Source: Hymenobacter norwichensis DSM 15439 (GTDB taxonomy: Bacteria; Bacteroidota; Bacteroidia; Cytophagales; Hymenobacteraceae). Taken from it: a DNA stretch of 64,000 nucleotides. The position numbers were made by a program, and so were the translations under genes. Shown piece after piece: positions 50,960 to 61,900 of the stretch (its first letter is position 1; every line of letters starts with the position of its first letter). Under the pieces are notes generated by a model. That model searched no databases and was not told the DNA's origin. It saw only the letters and a list, made by a program, of their open reading frames with translations. The stretch is from positions 744,001-808,000 of the forward strand of contig NZ_ATVL01000007.1 in assembly GCF_000420705.1 (NCBI RefSeq), given 5' to 3'.

Positions 50960-52036
50960 ATGCGAAAGGTGATAAGTGCGCTGGTTCTGCTGTGCAGCCT
51001 GGCGGTAAGGGAGGGAAAGGCGCAACAGCCGTTGGAAGTGGTGATTGTAGCCACCTCGCACTACAATGGCAGCAAACCGGCAGAATACCGCCCCGTGATT
51101 GAGAAGCTGAAAGCCTACCGGCCCGACATGGTGTTCGGTGAGTACCTGACGGCAGTCGACGCCCAACAACTTCCTGCCGATCAGGCCATGGCCCGGTCGT
51201 ATCAGCGCTGGCAGAAGTACTTGCAGCGCCGCGAACTGACTGCCACCCCACTCACCGCCAAACAAGCCGCCGCCGCCCAGCGCCGCCTGCGCAAAGCCCC
51301 AACCCTGGTGCGCCCCCGCGTAGATCTGGCCCGCTACTACACCGCTGGCTACGACCGGGGCAATGCCGAGTATCAGCTGTATTTGCTGGAAGAACCCCTG
51401 AAAGGGCTGCTAACCGCCGCCGACCGCACCTACTACACCCAGGCCTTCGGCCCGGCCGACTCCTTGCGTAAAGTCAAGCTGGTGCGCCCGCTCACCGAGT
51501 ACCACACCATCATCTTCCCGCTGCTGCACGAGCTGGGGCAGGAGCAGATTTTTGGGATGGACTGCCAGCGCTACGACGGGCCCTGGAACACGGCCTCCGG
51601 CCAAGCCTACACGCAGTACGTAGCCTTGCAAAAGGGCTTCAAGGTCGATTCGACTACGGCGCAGGCGGCCACGTACCGGCGCATTGATGGGGCCAAAACT
51701 GCCTACTTCGCCCACCTCAACACCGCCCCCACCGACGCCGACGCTTACCGCCTGCTAAACACCCCGGCGTACGAGAAGCTCGATGCAGCCCTGAATTTCT
51801 ACGGCGGCGAGGCGCTGTACGGAGCGCCCGGTTTTCCCACCCAAGCCGTGCAGGACATGCATGTGCAATGGAAACTGCGCAACCAAGGCATGTGCGAAAA
51901 CGTGGTGCGCCAAGCGCGCGCGCAGAAGGCGAAACGTGTGTTGGTAGCCGTGGGCGCCTCACACGGACAAGCCATGCGCGAGATTCTGGCGCAAATGCCC
52001 CAGGTACGAGTACGCATCTACAACGACCTGCCGTAG
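50960..52036 (+). CDS. exported DUF5694/TraB-like protein
   Basis: A 358-residue protein with signal peptide MRKVISALVLLCSLAVREGK. The segment VVIVATSHYNGSKP ... LKAYRPDMVFGEYL and the C-terminal RNQGMCENVVRQARAQKAKR followed by VLVAVGASHGQAMREIL are the strand-and-His pattern of DUF5694 and related TraB/Tiki-like hydrolases (GTxHx near the N-terminus, RN and GxxH near the C-terminus). TraB/Tiki relatives are metalloproteases or pheromone-shutdown proteins, so a hydrolase role is possible; not proven. It starts 31 bases after the GNAT gene. Confidence 0.78.
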   Translation: MRKVISALVLLCSLAVREGKAQQPLEVVIVATSHYNGSKPAEYRPVIEKLKAYRPDMVFGEYLTAVDAQQLPADQAMARSYQRWQKYLQRRELTATPLTAKQAAAAQRRLRKAPTLVRPRVDLARYYTAGYDRGNAEYQLYLLEEPLKGLLTAADRTYYTQAFGPADSLRKVKLVRPLTEYHTIIFPLLHELGQEQIFGMDCQRYDGPWNTASGQAYTQYVALQKGFKVDSTTAQAATYRRIDGAKTAYFAHLNTAPTDADAYRLLNTPAYEKLDAALNFYGGEALYGAPGFPTQAVQDMHVQWKLRNQGMCENVVRQARAQKAKRVLVAVGASHGQAMREILAQMPQVRVRIYNDLP

Positions 52037-52111
52037 AACCGCCGCCCCAACCTGCACGGCTGAGCTAGCCAGTCACGCTTAGAGAACCGTATCAATCTAA
52101 CGCCACGTAGC

Positions 52112-52684
52112 ATGACCCTCCCTCAAACTCTTGCCCCGCCGTTTCCGCCGCTTGCTTGGGATGGATACGCTTGGTCGGCTTTGGTGCAGTTGCCTACCTG
52201 GACCGGAATGCGGCTGCCAGATGATACCTCTTTGCCTATTGATGGCACTGTGGAAGTACGCGTATCCACTGAAAACGACGAGCCCGCGCTGCCAAGCCCG
52301 GAGCAGGCCGCAGCGTACGAGCAGCTAGCGGCCCAGGCCGCAACGGTGCGCGAGGCCATTTTGGCGGCGGTGTTTGACTGGTACCAACAAGACTACCTAA
52401 CCTGGCGCGACGAAAACGGCTACGATGAAGAGGAGGCCGCCCGCTACCTACCAGCCCTAACCGAGCCGGCGCAACTGGTCGGGCTTATGCAGCTCACGGC
52501 CATCAACATATTTTCCACCGCCAAAAACGGGCTGAGTTACACCGGATACGAGTTTGTGTGCAGTTGGGAAGAGGAACACGGCTTGGGCGCCATGCTGCAT
52601 GGCAGCCGGGTAGTGGAAGTAGGGGGCGCCGACACGGCTATTCTGGAATGGATAGCCGCCCGCGACGCCGAAGGAACGGAGTAG
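52112..52684 (+). CDS. DUF6985-like protein
   Basis: A 190-residue acidic soluble protein. The C-terminal region (IFSTAKNGLSYTGYEFVCSW, EEEHGLGAMLHGSRVVEVGG) matches what I remember of DUF6985, a domain found in single-domain proteins, often near immunity-like genes. Function unknown. It ends 35 bases before the end of the convergent esterase pseudogene, in a short gap with no hairpin. Confidence 0.7.
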   Translation: MTLPQTLAPPFPPLAWDGYAWSALVQLPTWTGMRLPDDTSLPIDGTVEVRVSTENDEPALPSPEQAAAYEQLAAQAATVREAILAAVFDWYQQDYLTWRDENGYDEEEAARYLPALTEPAQLVGLMQLTAINIFSTAKNGLSYTGYEFVCSWEEEHGLGAMLHGSRVVEVGGADTAILEWIAARDAEGTE

Positions 52685-52718
52685 CGCAGCTCGGGCCGCC
52701 GCTAACCGGAAGTAGGTT

Positions 52719-54034
52719 CTACTTGGCCAGCTGTTGCTTCAGCCATATCAACGACTGCTGGTTGGTTTCCTCGAAACGCCAGTGCCCTGAGATGGGCGTG
52801 ATAACCACGGTTTTGGGCGCCTGCACGGCGTTGATAGCTGCATATATCGACGTAGGCGGGCAGGTGTTATCGTTGTAGCCCCAGGAGTAGAAGCCGGGCA
52901 CTGTGATTTGCCGGGCGAAATTCACCACGTCGTAGTAGCCGATGGTGGCGAGTTGGGCTGGCAGGCTGGCATCGGGGGTGGTGCGCTCGGTGAGCAAGTG
53001 GGGCCAGCCTCCGGCCCGGCCGTGCTGATACCCGGTTAAATCGCAGAGAGCTGGATAGAAGGGCGCCAAGGCGGTAACGCGCTTATTTAGAGCGGCCGTA
53101 ACAATGGCCAGCGCGCCGCCTTGGCTGCCTCCGGTTACTACCACGTTTTTGCCGTCAAACTCGGGCAGGCTGCACAGGTAATCTACGGCGCGCACGCACC
53201 CGAGGTACACCCGCTTGTATTGTAGTAATAGGCGTTGCGGTCTGCTAGGTTCTGGGTTTGGTAGTTGCCTACTGCTTTATTGATGGTTTTGTATTCTTCG
53301 CTGCTTAGTAGGGGAGAGTAGCCGTGAATCTCGATGCTGAAGCTGATGTAGCCTTGCTCGGCATAGGCAGTAACCGGACTGAACGGCTTGACCCCGGCCC
53401 CTGGCGGCTGAAACAAAACCGGGTACTTGCCGGGTGCTTTGGGCTTGCAGAGGTAGCCGTATAGGCGCTGCCCCACCCGGTAATGCTGCAAACTAACCAG
53501 GTACACATCCACGGTGGCCGTGGAGTGCTCGGGTAGATGGGTGAGCAAGGGCGCCATTGGCACTTGGGCTGCTTCGGCATTGGCCTGGTTCCAGAACGCC
53601 AGAAAGTCTGCGGGCAACGCAACGGTGGGCTGAATCCGCTCCGGCGAAAAGCCCACTTTCACTTGGCCGCTGTAGGTTTTGCCTTGGTACTCCGTTTTCA
53701 CTACCAACTGCCGGAAGCCCGGTTGCTGGCTAGTGCCCAGCTTGATTTTGCCTTGTCCTCGCTTCAGCAGCACAGTGCCTTTGGTGTCGGCAGGCAGCAT
53801 TTCCGGGCCCGCTTCGTAGCTGAGCGTCACGTTTTTCAAGGGCACGTCATTCTTCAACACCGTCACCTGCACCACCGCCGGCTGGCCCACGCTGTACTTC
53901 CAGTCTTCCGCCCCAGGGGTCAGCACAAACTCCAGCAGCTTTATCGGGGCCGGCGAATTCTGCGCCTTTAGTTGGCTGATGCCAGTTGAAAGCAAGCACA
54001 AAAACAGCCAGAAGCGCGCGTAACGAGTGCCCAT
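52719..54034 (-). pseudogene. acetylxylan esterase (AXE1/CE7-type) gene broken by 5-bp duplication
   Basis: Frame one (54034 to about 53225) gives a signal peptide, an Ig-like N-terminal domain and the first half of a CE7 esterase, up to LADRNAYYY; frame two (to 52719) continues with KRVYLGCVRAVDYLCSLPEF, the nucleophile GGSQGG, Asp in YNDNTCPP and His in ISGHWRFEE. At the junction the coding strand has TACAATACAA where one TACAA would read YYYKRVY in frame; on the plus strand it is TTGTA twice at 53215-53224. Without the extra 5 bases the protein has about 436 residues, normal for Bacteroidota AXE1. Deacetylation of xylan or pectin is the family function; this copy should be inactive unless read by frameshifting. 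Confidence 0.9.
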
Positions 54035-54126
54035 GCAAAGAGAGGTAACCAGGAAAGAAACTACTTGAAAACGGGTGTCAAACTGCGGGTGTAGCCGAGG
54101 CGTACAGCCGCGTTTTGCGCAACTAC

Positions 54127-54162
54127 GGGGCGCTGGCGTGGCCTACACCGCGCCAACGCCCC
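54127..54162. terminator. GC hairpin between the esterase and polygalacturonase genes
   Basis: GGGGCGCTGGCG / CGCCAACGCCCC pair with one mismatch around a 12-base loop, 35 bases after the GH28 stop (minus strand). No T-run, so termination is uncertain. Confidence 0.5.
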
Positions 54163-54196
54163 GTTGGGCTACCGCTAGTAGCCGCCTAGAGCCAAA

Positions 54197-55648
54197 CTAC
54201 TTTTTAGGCGACTTGGCCGGGCTACTCGTGGGCTTCACGGGCTGGCCGTTGATGAGCACATTCTGCAACACCAGGCCCTGCTCGTAGTCGATTTGCAGCG
54301 GCTTGTCCACGCTTCTGATGGTGGAGTTAACCAGCCGTAGGTTCTTCACCGGCGACTCTTTGTAGGCATTGACAAACACGCCGTATTCCCCGCCATCAGC
54401 TACGTCCAGGTTTTCCACCCATATGTTGCGCACGGTGGGCAAAAACTTGCCGGGCTTCTCATAGAACATGGTGCAATGCACGGCCGCCATTTTGTAGGTG
54501 CCTACCTTGATGTCTTTCAGGAAGATGTTCTCGATGATACCGCCGCGGGAAGAGCTGGTTTTGATGCGCAGAATGATGTCCAGATCGGGGCTGCTCATGG
54601 TGCAGTTCAGGGCGAAAATGTTGCGGGCGCCCCCGGCAATTTCACTGCCCAGCACCACGCCGCCGTGCCCGTCTTTCATCTCACAGCCCTCAATGATGTG
54701 GTTTTCTGCCGGCTTGCCGGGGCCCCGCCCGTCCTCGTCGCGGCCCGATTTGATAGCAATGCAGTCGTCACCGGTGTCGAAGTAGCAGTCCTTGATGAGC
54801 ACGTTTTTGCAGGCGTCGGGGTCGCAGCCGTCGGTGTTGGGGCCGTGCGACGAGATGCGCACCTTCTCCACCGTCACGTTTTCGCACATCACCGGGCTAA
54901 TAAACCACATCGGTGACTCGATGAGCTTGACGCCGGAAATCAGCAGGTTTTTGCAGTTGTAGGGCTGAATCATGTACGGCCGCAGGTAGTGGCCGTCGCC
55001 GAAAATGCGTTTGCGCGGGTCCACCTGCTGGCGCATCAGTACGTGCAGACTGTCGCGGGCTTTGGTTTGGTTGGGTGTGCCTGGCTGCCAGCCGTATTGC
55101 GTGCGGCCTTTCCAGGGCCACCAGTTGTCCTTGTCGGCATTGCCGTCGATGGTGCCGCTGCCAGTAATGGCAATGTTGGTTTCGTTGTAGGCGTAAATCT
55201 GGGGCGAATAATTCATGCAATCCATTCCTTCCCAGCGCACCAGCACCAGAGGGTAGTCTTTGGTGTTGCGGCTGAACACAATGATGGCTTGCTCGCTCAC
55301 GTGCAGATTGACGTTGCTTTTCAGGTAGATGGGGCCGGTCAGGAAGCGGCCTTTCGGTACTACCACCCGCCCGCCGCCCCCGGCGTTGCAGGCCTCCACA
55401 GCTTTGCGAAAAGCTTCAGTGTTCATCGTGGTACCGTCGCCTTTGGCCCCAAAGTCAACCACCGCATAGTCTTTGTTTTTGAACGTGGGAGCCTTAATCA
55501 GCTTACGGATTCGCTCGATTTCTTTGAGGGGCTGGCTAACCGATGTCCACACGGTGGGCTCGTCTTTGTCTTTGGGGCGCCAGGCCAGGAGCAGCGTAAT
55601 GCCCGCCACTAAGGCCAGTATTCTGACAACGTACTGATTCAGATTCAT
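54197..55648 (-). CDS. glycoside hydrolase family 28 protein (polygalacturonase-like)
   Basis: Inverting pectin hydrolase of 483 residues. An N-terminal membrane-type signal (NLNQYVVRILALVAGITLLL) is followed by the parallel beta-helix with GH28 catalytic motifs: NTDGCDPDAC, GDDCIAIKSGRDED, DGHGGVVLGSE and RIKTSSSRG. It should cut alpha-1,4-galacturonide links or act as an exo-enzyme on pectin in the periplasm. The start at 55648 (MNLNQYV) places the signal at the N-terminus. It lies in the minus-strand locus with SusC/SusD, FecR and sigma factor, so import of pectin oligomers is the likely context. Confidence 0.93.
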   Translation of the reverse strand: MNLNQYVVRILALVAGITLLLAWRPKDKDEPTVWTSVSQPLKEIERIRKLIKAPTFKNKDYAVVDFGAKGDGTTMNTEAFRKAVEACNAGGGGRVVVPKGRFLTGPIYLKSNVNLHVSEQAIIVFSRNTKDYPLVLVRWEGMDCMNYSPQIYAYNETNIAITGSGTIDGNADKDNWWPWKGRTQYGWQPGTPNQTKARDSLHVLMRQQVDPRKRIFGDGHYLRPYMIQPYNCKNLLISGVKLIESPMWFISPVMCENVTVEKVRISSHGPNTDGCDPDACKNVLIKDCYFDTGDDCIAIKSGRDEDGRGPGKPAENHIIEGCEMKDGHGGVVLGSEIAGGARNIFALNCTMSSPDLDIILRIKTSSSRGGIIENIFLKDIKVGTYKMAAVHCTMFYEKPGKFLPTVRNIWVENLDVADGGEYGVFVNAYKESPVKNLRLVNSTIRSVDKPLQIDYEQGLVLQNVLINGQPVKPTSSPAKSPKK

Positions 55649-55753
55649 AGGATAAAGCAAACAAGTAAGACCAAGCAACCACGGTATTTCAGTTCCATAG
55701 TTGCTTTCAACAAGAAAGTATAGCGGCGGCCACGCGGCAAGAACGGCTAGTAA

Positions 55754-56440
55754 CTACTGTTCTTGCCTTTCCAAGATGTACACCTGCATCTGTTTGCGCA
55801 GCTGAAAGCCCAGTTGCTGGTAGAGGGCGTAGGCTCGGGTGTTGTTCTCGTACACGTGCAGGAAAGGAGTGCGGCCCGCGGCTAAAATAAGCTTGATTTG
55901 GTGCCGCAGCAGTTGGTTGGCGTAGCCTTTGCCGAGGTGTGCAGGGTGGGTACACACGGCACTTATTTCAACGTACGGCGAAGGTTGCAGCCGCTGGCCG
56001 GCCATAGCCACCAACTGTCCGTCCTGAAAAACGCCGTAGTACTGGCCGAAGTCGATGGTGCGGGCGAGAAACGGACCAGGGTTGGTCAGGGCCGTTAAGG
56101 CCAGCATGGCGGGTACATCCTGCTCTTGCAAAGCCACCAAGTGGCTGTCGACGACGGGTGGAGCTACAAGTGCAGGATACACGAGTTGCAATAAGTCTCG
56201 GTGCAGCAATGGCTTCCAGCCAGCGGGTAGGTTGATGGCTTCGGCCGTAAACAACACCGCTAAGGCACCGGCCGGTAGCAGCTTGTGCAGGCTGGCGAAG
56301 GTTGAAGGCGAGTAATCGGCTAGCCCGGCAAATGCTCCTACGTCGGGTGGCAGAATGCGGGCTTGCTGGTCGCCGAGGGCCAGGGCGTGGTTGCCGGTGC
56401 GTAAGGCGTTCCAGATGGGGTTGTCTAAGGGGTGCTCCAT
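55754..56440 (-). CDS. GNAT family acetyltransferase (FR47-like)
   Basis: A 228-residue protein starting MEHPLDNPIWNALRTGNH, the typical N-terminus of FR47-like GNATs. The acetyl-CoA loop is HPAHLGKGYANQLLRHQIKL and the C-terminal NNTRAYALYQQLGFQLRKQ is the B motif. An N-terminal non-catalytic domain precedes it. Substrate unknown. It lies between the GH28 gene and a second GNAT gene inside the polysaccharide locus, with no evident link to it. Confidence 0.9.
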   Translation of the reverse strand: MEHPLDNPIWNALRTGNHALALGDQQARILPPDVGAFAGLADYSPSTFASLHKLLPAGALAVLFTAEAINLPAGWKPLLHRDLLQLVYPALVAPPVVDSHLVALQEQDVPAMLALTALTNPGPFLARTIDFGQYYGVFQDGQLVAMAGQRLQPSPYVEISAVCTHPAHLGKGYANQLLRHQIKLILAAGRTPFLHVYENNTRAYALYQQLGFQLRKQMQVYILERQEQ

Positions 56441-56573
56441 GTAGCAGGAAATAAGCATTGCCTCAGTTCCACCGACAGCGAAGGCGCTTAGCTGAGGAGG
56501 CGTTGCAAGCAGGAAAGCTAGCCAAGCTTCCGCTAAAACCTAGCCGCCCACACTAATCGGCTGCGCCTGTCAC

Positions 56574-57011
56574 CTATTCGCCCGTTCCCAAATCGAGCGG
56601 GTGATAATAATGAAACGCCAGTGGCCGAAAGCCCTTGCGCAGATACAGCCGCTGCGCTGCGGCCTGAGAGAAAGCCGAGGCCAAGGCCACGCCTTCCGCG
56701 CGTAGCGTCCGGGCCAAGTTGGTGGCATAGTCGAGCAGGTAGCTGGCGTAACCGTTGTTCTGCGCGGCAGGCAACGTAACCAGGTCGTCGATGTAGAGGG
56801 TGCCAGCGTCCAGCTGGTCGAGGTAGCGGAACCCCATAGCGGCCACCACTACGCCGTCGGATTCGATATACGCCAGTTGGTAGCCACTCTGCTGCATGCG
56901 CTGAATCCGAGCCAGAAAAGTATGCTGCTGGAGTTGGGGGCGTAGCAAATGCAGCACGGGCCAACAAGCCAGAATCTGGGGAGCGTGGGTGGCCAAAAAA
57001 ACAGGCGGCAT
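56574..57011 (-). CDS. GNAT family N-acetyltransferase
   Basis: A 145-residue GNAT protein from ATG 57011 (MPPVFLATHAPQILACWPVL). The core is DAGTLYIDDLVTLPAAQNNG followed by YASYLLDYATNLARTLRAEG, with the helix-B region AAQRLYLRKGFRPLAFHYYH. The open frame to 57122 adds 37 residues without conserved features and is rejected. Substrate unknown; second GNAT in tandem on the same strand as the SusD gene. Confidence 0.87.
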   Translation of the reverse strand: MPPVFLATHAPQILACWPVLHLLRPQLQQHTFLARIQRMQQSGYQLAYIESDGVVVAAMGFRYLDQLDAGTLYIDDLVTLPAAQNNGYASYLLDYATNLARTLRAEGVALASAFSQAAAQRLYLRKGFRPLAFHYYHPLDLGTGE

Positions 57012-57159
57012 AATCAGTGTGGAAAGGCTTGGAATGAGAAGAAATTGACAGTTGGTGATGAGTAGCAGGCAGCAGCTGTGGAGTAGTGTGGAGCGGTAAG
57101 CTTCCGAGTAGCATTCGCCCAACAGTACCCCCGACTACCTACCACTCAACACCAGCTAC

Positions 57160-58899
57160 TCAATACCCAGGGTTCTGCCCGAACTCGGTGCCGTTGAGCA
57201 GAGAATTCAGCTCTTCCTGCCGGATGGGCCGCAGCCGGTGGAAGTCCTGCACCTGCGTGATGTCGGGGTTGCGCTGCTTGATGTAGCTCACGAAACTGGG
57301 CCCATCCTTCATGCGCTTCACGTCGAACCAACGGATGTTTTCGCCGGCAAATTCGCGGGCCCGCTCATCCAGAATAAAATCCGGCGTAATGTCGCCGGCC
57401 GGTACTTGCAGGGCCGCCGTGTAGTTGACGGGCGTTTTCTTAGCGGCCCGGGTGCGCAGCACGTTCACCATAGCCGCGGCGGCCGCGTTGTTGCCCAAGC
57501 GGTTCTCGGCCTCCGCCGAAATCAGGTACATCTCGGCCAGGCGCATCACCACCACGTCTTTGGTGCCGGCCTGCACGTTGGCGGCGGCCCGGTCAGGGTC
57601 CTGAAACTTGCGTAGCGTCACGAAATTCAGGCCGTTGCGAATGGTGCGGTTCGGCAGGTACACATCGTCGCGGTCGAACACCACGTAGTTTTTCGTCCGC
57701 TTGCCCGGAATGGCGCGCTTGGTAATCACCATGGCCGTGTCGCCCACCCGAATCTGCCGGCCCACCACGCTGGGGTCTTTCAGGTAAGTGGTAGCGTCGG
57801 CGGTGGTCCAGGTGTAGGCGCGAGTAGCCAGCCACACTTCCTGAAACGAGCCATCGTAGCGGCTGTCGCGCGTTTGGTCGTAAAGGTCGAGCAGCGTGAG
57901 CGTGGGCATCAGGCGGCGGTTGTTCTCGAAGCCGTAGTTCAGCGTCAGTTCCAGGCCCGGCCGGTTGCTGTACTGCGTCTGGAAGACGTGAAACAAACGG
58001 TTGCCGTTGTCGTCGTAGTTCAGCCCGATGTTGGTGGAGTTGCTGATTACGTACAGCGCCTCGCCCCCGTCGCGGCCCAGCGTTTTGTTGTTGGCTGGGT
58101 TCCAGAGGTCGGCGTAGGCGGGGCGTAAATCCACGCGCAGCTCTCCCTTGCGGTTGATTACGTCGTTGGCCGCATCGCGCGCTCTGGTAAAGTACTGCTG
58201 GGCCTCGGCGCCGGTGCTGTAATACGCCCGCGAGAGGTAGGCCCGGGCCAGAAAGCCCAGCGCCGATTTGCGCGACGCCCGGCTGTACTCGTTGCCCCAG
58301 TTCAGGGGCAAGTTGGCGGCGGCAAATTGCAGGTCGCTGATAATCAAATCGTAGAACTCGGGTACCGAACTGCGCGTGGCCGTCAGGACTGGCTCCTTGG
58401 TTTCTTCGGTGCGCAACATCACGCCACCGTAGGTTTCCACCAGGTGCCAGTAATAAAAGGCCCGCAAAAAGCGCAGCTCACCTTCGCGGCGGTTACGCTC
58501 CTCGGCGTTGCTGAAGCCCGCGTCGCCAATGCGGTTGATGCCCGCGTTGCAGAGGTTAATGGATTTCCAGAGCAGCACCCAGGCGGCGCGGTTGGGGTTG
58601 CCTTGCAAGGGCGTCAGGCCAGCGTACTGGGTGATTTGGCCGGCGTAGGTGTTTTTGTCGCGGTTGAACCACAGGTCCGTACCCGATTCGCTCATGAACT
58701 CGCCGTCTTCCTTGCCGTACCAGGAGCGCTGCTCGGAGTAGGCCGCATTCACCACCGTTACGAAGCCTTCGGGCGTCGTCCACACGGTATCGGCGGTGGC
58801 GTTGGAGGGGTTGAACTCGTCCAGGTCGTTGCAGGCGGTGAGGCCCAGGGCGCCGGCTACTGCCGCCAGCCCGATATGCTTTGCTAGTGAGATTTTCAT
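57160..58899 (-). CDS. SusD/RagB family lipoprotein of the pectin-type locus
   Basis: Glycan-binding outer-membrane lipoprotein of 579 residues. Signal MKISLAKHIGLAAVAGALGL with lipobox LTAC. SusD features: NRREGELRFLRAFYYWHLVE, the SusD-like TPR stretch around DAANDVINRKGEL, and the C-terminal DERAREFAGENIRWFDVKRM, ending LNGTEFGQNPGY. It starts 22 bases after the SusC stop, consistent with an operon. Likely captures pectin or rhamnogalacturonan fragments for its SusC. Confidence 0.95.
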   Translation of the reverse strand: MKISLAKHIGLAAVAGALGLTACNDLDEFNPSNATADTVWTTPEGFVTVVNAAYSEQRSWYGKEDGEFMSESGTDLWFNRDKNTYAGQITQYAGLTPLQGNPNRAAWVLLWKSINLCNAGINRIGDAGFSNAEERNRREGELRFLRAFYYWHLVETYGGVMLRTEETKEPVLTATRSSVPEFYDLIISDLQFAAANLPLNWGNEYSRASRKSALGFLARAYLSRAYYSTGAEAQQYFTRARDAANDVINRKGELRVDLRPAYADLWNPANNKTLGRDGGEALYVISNSTNIGLNYDDNGNRLFHVFQTQYSNRPGLELTLNYGFENNRRLMPTLTLLDLYDQTRDSRYDGSFQEVWLATRAYTWTTADATTYLKDPSVVGRQIRVGDTAMVITKRAIPGKRTKNYVVFDRDDVYLPNRTIRNGLNFVTLRKFQDPDRAAANVQAGTKDVVVMRLAEMYLISAEAENRLGNNAAAAAMVNVLRTRAAKKTPVNYTAALQVPAGDITPDFILDERAREFAGENIRWFDVKRMKDGPSFVSYIKQRNPDITQVQDFHRLRPIRQEELNSLLNGTEFGQNPGY

Positions 58900-58921
58900 C
58901 GTCGGAGGGGGGGAGAAGTCG

Positions 58922-61900
58922 TTAGAAACTCAGGTTCAAACCCACTATTATCTGGCGGCTCAGCGGCGTCGATTCGTCGCCGCCCCGCTCCGGGTCGTAA
59001 TTTTCAATCAGGTCGCTCTTGGTGATAATCAGCAGGTTGGTGCCGGTTACGTACAGGCGGGCGTTTTCCAGCAGGGCCTTGCCAGCCCAGGCTTTCGGCA
59101 GGTTGTAACCCAGCGTCAGCGTCCGAATCTTGAAAAACGAGCCGTCCACAAAGTTCAGGGCTTGGTAGCCGGTGTAGCCCTGGTAGGAGCTGAGCGTGGT
59201 GCCCCGGCGCGGGCGCGGGAAGTCGTTGCTGGGGTTTTCGGGCGTCCAGTAGTCGAGGATGGCCGGGCCGTTGCCGCCGCCCGAAGTGTTGTAGCGGCCC
59301 AGAAACTTGGCGTCGATAAACTGCCCGTAGCGGGCTACGGCCAGCACGCTCAAATCGAAGTTGCGGTAGCTCACCGTGTTTTGCAGGCCCGCCACCCACT
59401 TCGGTACCGTCGAGCCGATGTAGCCCTGGTCGCTGGCGTTGAAGGTGAAGTCGCCGTTGAGGTCAGCCAGCTTGATGTCGCCGGGCTTGAAGGAGTAGTT
59501 ACCGATTTTGTACTGCGCAGCCTCATCGGCTTCGCTGGTTTGCCAGATGCCCAGCTTTTGGTAGGAGTAGAACGAGCCAATAGGCCGCCCGAGCAGCAGC
59601 GAGCTGGTTTCCGGCGTACCCGTCGCAATAATGTCCCGGTCGTTGATGAGCTTGGTGATTTCCTCGCGGTTGCGCGTGAAGGTGAGCGTAGTGGACCAGC
59701 GCAGCTTGTCGGTGGCAATGTTCTGCGAGGTAATGGCCAGCTCCACGCCCCGGTTGCGCGTCGCCCCGATGTTCTCGTACACCTGCGTCACGCCCGAGGA
59801 AATGGGCAGCGGGCGCAGCAGCAGAATGTCGGAAGTGTTGGTATTGTACACGTCCAGCGTCGCCGACAAACGATTGTCAAACAAGCCCAAATCCAGGCCC
59901 AGGTTCAACGCCGCCGATTTTTCCCAGCCCAAGTTGGGGTTGCCCACCGTTGGCTGGAACTGATAGAACTGCGCTGGTACCTCGCCAAAGCTCATGCGTG
60001 AGCTGGCCGACAACACGCTCTGGGTGCCGTAGGGCGCAATGGAATAGTTGCCCGACACGCCGTAGCTGGCCCGCAGCTTCAACTGAGAAAGCCAGCGGGT
60101 ATCCTGCAAAAAGGCTTCGTCGGCAATGTTCCAGCCTACGCCCACGGAAGGGAAAAAGTCCCACTTGTTGCCCGGCGCGAGGCGAGAGGCGCCGTCGTAG
60201 CGGCCGCTCAGCGTGAGCAGGTACTTGCCGGCAAAGCTGTAGTTGACGCGCGCGGCATACGCCATGTTCTCGGAGCCCACGTAAGGCGACAAAATGTTAC
60301 GCGTAGTGGCTGTGCTGGTCGAACTCAAATCGTAAAACAGCTGCGAGGCCAGCAGCTGGTTGGTGCCGCTGGCGTAGGTGTTGTCGATGTCGCTGCGGAT
60401 GTAGCTGGTGATGCCGGTGAGCGTGAGCGAGTGTTTGCCTATCTCGCGGCTGTATGTCAGGATATTGTCCCAGTTCAGAAACCGATTGAAGGTGTTTTCC
60501 GTGGAAGCTACGGCCGTGCGGTTGTTGGCCTGCGAGAAGGAAGTACGGTCGTTGTAGATACCGCGCCGCCGGAAGTCGAGGTTGGTACCTAGGTTGGAGC
60601 GGAACGTCAGGCCTTCCAGCGGCGTCACTTCCAGGTAGCCATTGGCAATGACGTTGGTACGAATGGTGTTGTCGCGGGCTACGTAGGGCCCTCGCTCATC
60701 GGCCAAGGGGCTGATGCGCGTCTGGTCGGCGGCAATAGGGTAGAGGTTGACTTCGCCGGCCTCGTTGTAGGGTACGCCCAGCGGACTGATCTGCGTAGCC
60801 TGGCCGAGCGGGTTCTGCCGGTCGTTCTGTTTGTAGAAATTCACCTGGCTCAGCAGCCCCGCCTTGAATACCTTGCTGATGGTTTGGTCGACGTTTAGGC
60901 GGGCGTTGTAGCGGTTGTAGTTGTTGTTTTTCAGCATGCCTTCCTCGCGGAAGTAGCCCAACGAGCTGAACACCCGGGTTTTGTCGGAGCCGGCGCGCAA
61001 CGATACGGCGTGGCTTTGCTGGGTGCCGCGGTTTTTCACCTGATCAATCCAGTTCACCCACTGCCCGTTTTGCACAGCGTCGTATTCGCCGGGGTCGGGG
61101 AAGATTTTGGGGTCGTCGGTGGGGCTGTTCCAGTCGCCGGTGGCGCGCCAAGCTTCCCGGCGCAGCGCCAGGTAGTCGTCGCCGGTGCGGGAGTCGGGGA
61201 ACTGGTAGTCGTTCACGCCGTAGTAGCCGTTATAGTTCACCTGCACTTTGCCGGCCAACCCACGCTTGGTGGTTACAATGAGTACCCCGTTGGCCCCCTG
61301 CGCCCCGTAAATGGCCGTGGAGCTGGCATCTTTCAGCACCTCAATGCTCTCGATGTCGTTGGGGTTCAGGTCACTGATGTTGCCGCCCTGAAACCCGTCG
61401 ATAACCACCAGCGGGCCGTTGTTGGCTCCGTTGATGGAGCGGGTACCCCGAATCAGAATGTTGGAGTTGGCCCCGGCCGCACCCGAAGCCCGAGTGATGT
61501 CGGCGCCCGGTACGCGGCCCTGCAAGCCTTCCACAGCGTTGTGGGTGGGCGTTTTCGTAATGTCATCGGCCTTCACGGAGTACACCGCGCCGGTCAGGTC
61601 GCGCTTGCGCACCGTCCCGTAGCCAATTACCACCACCTCGTCTAGGGCTTTGGTATTCTCGGCCAGCACCACGTTCAGCGTAGGTCCCGTTACGGGTACT
61701 TCCTGCGACACAAACCCAATCGAGCTGAAAACCAAAGTGCCGCCGCTGGGCACGGCCAGCGTGAAGTTGCCGTTGCCATCGGTGGAAGTGCCCTGGGTGG
61801 TGCCTTTCACTACCACTGTTACGCCCGGCAGGCCGCCTCCTTTGGCATCGGCCACGCGCCCGGTTACGGTTACGTCGGCGGTGGCAGCTGTGGCTTGGGA

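Noticed and set aside
58796..60001. 401-residue plus-strand frame across susC/susD of the second locus
   Set aside because: Antisense to two firm genes; low-complexity Val/Ala/Arg composition and no motif.
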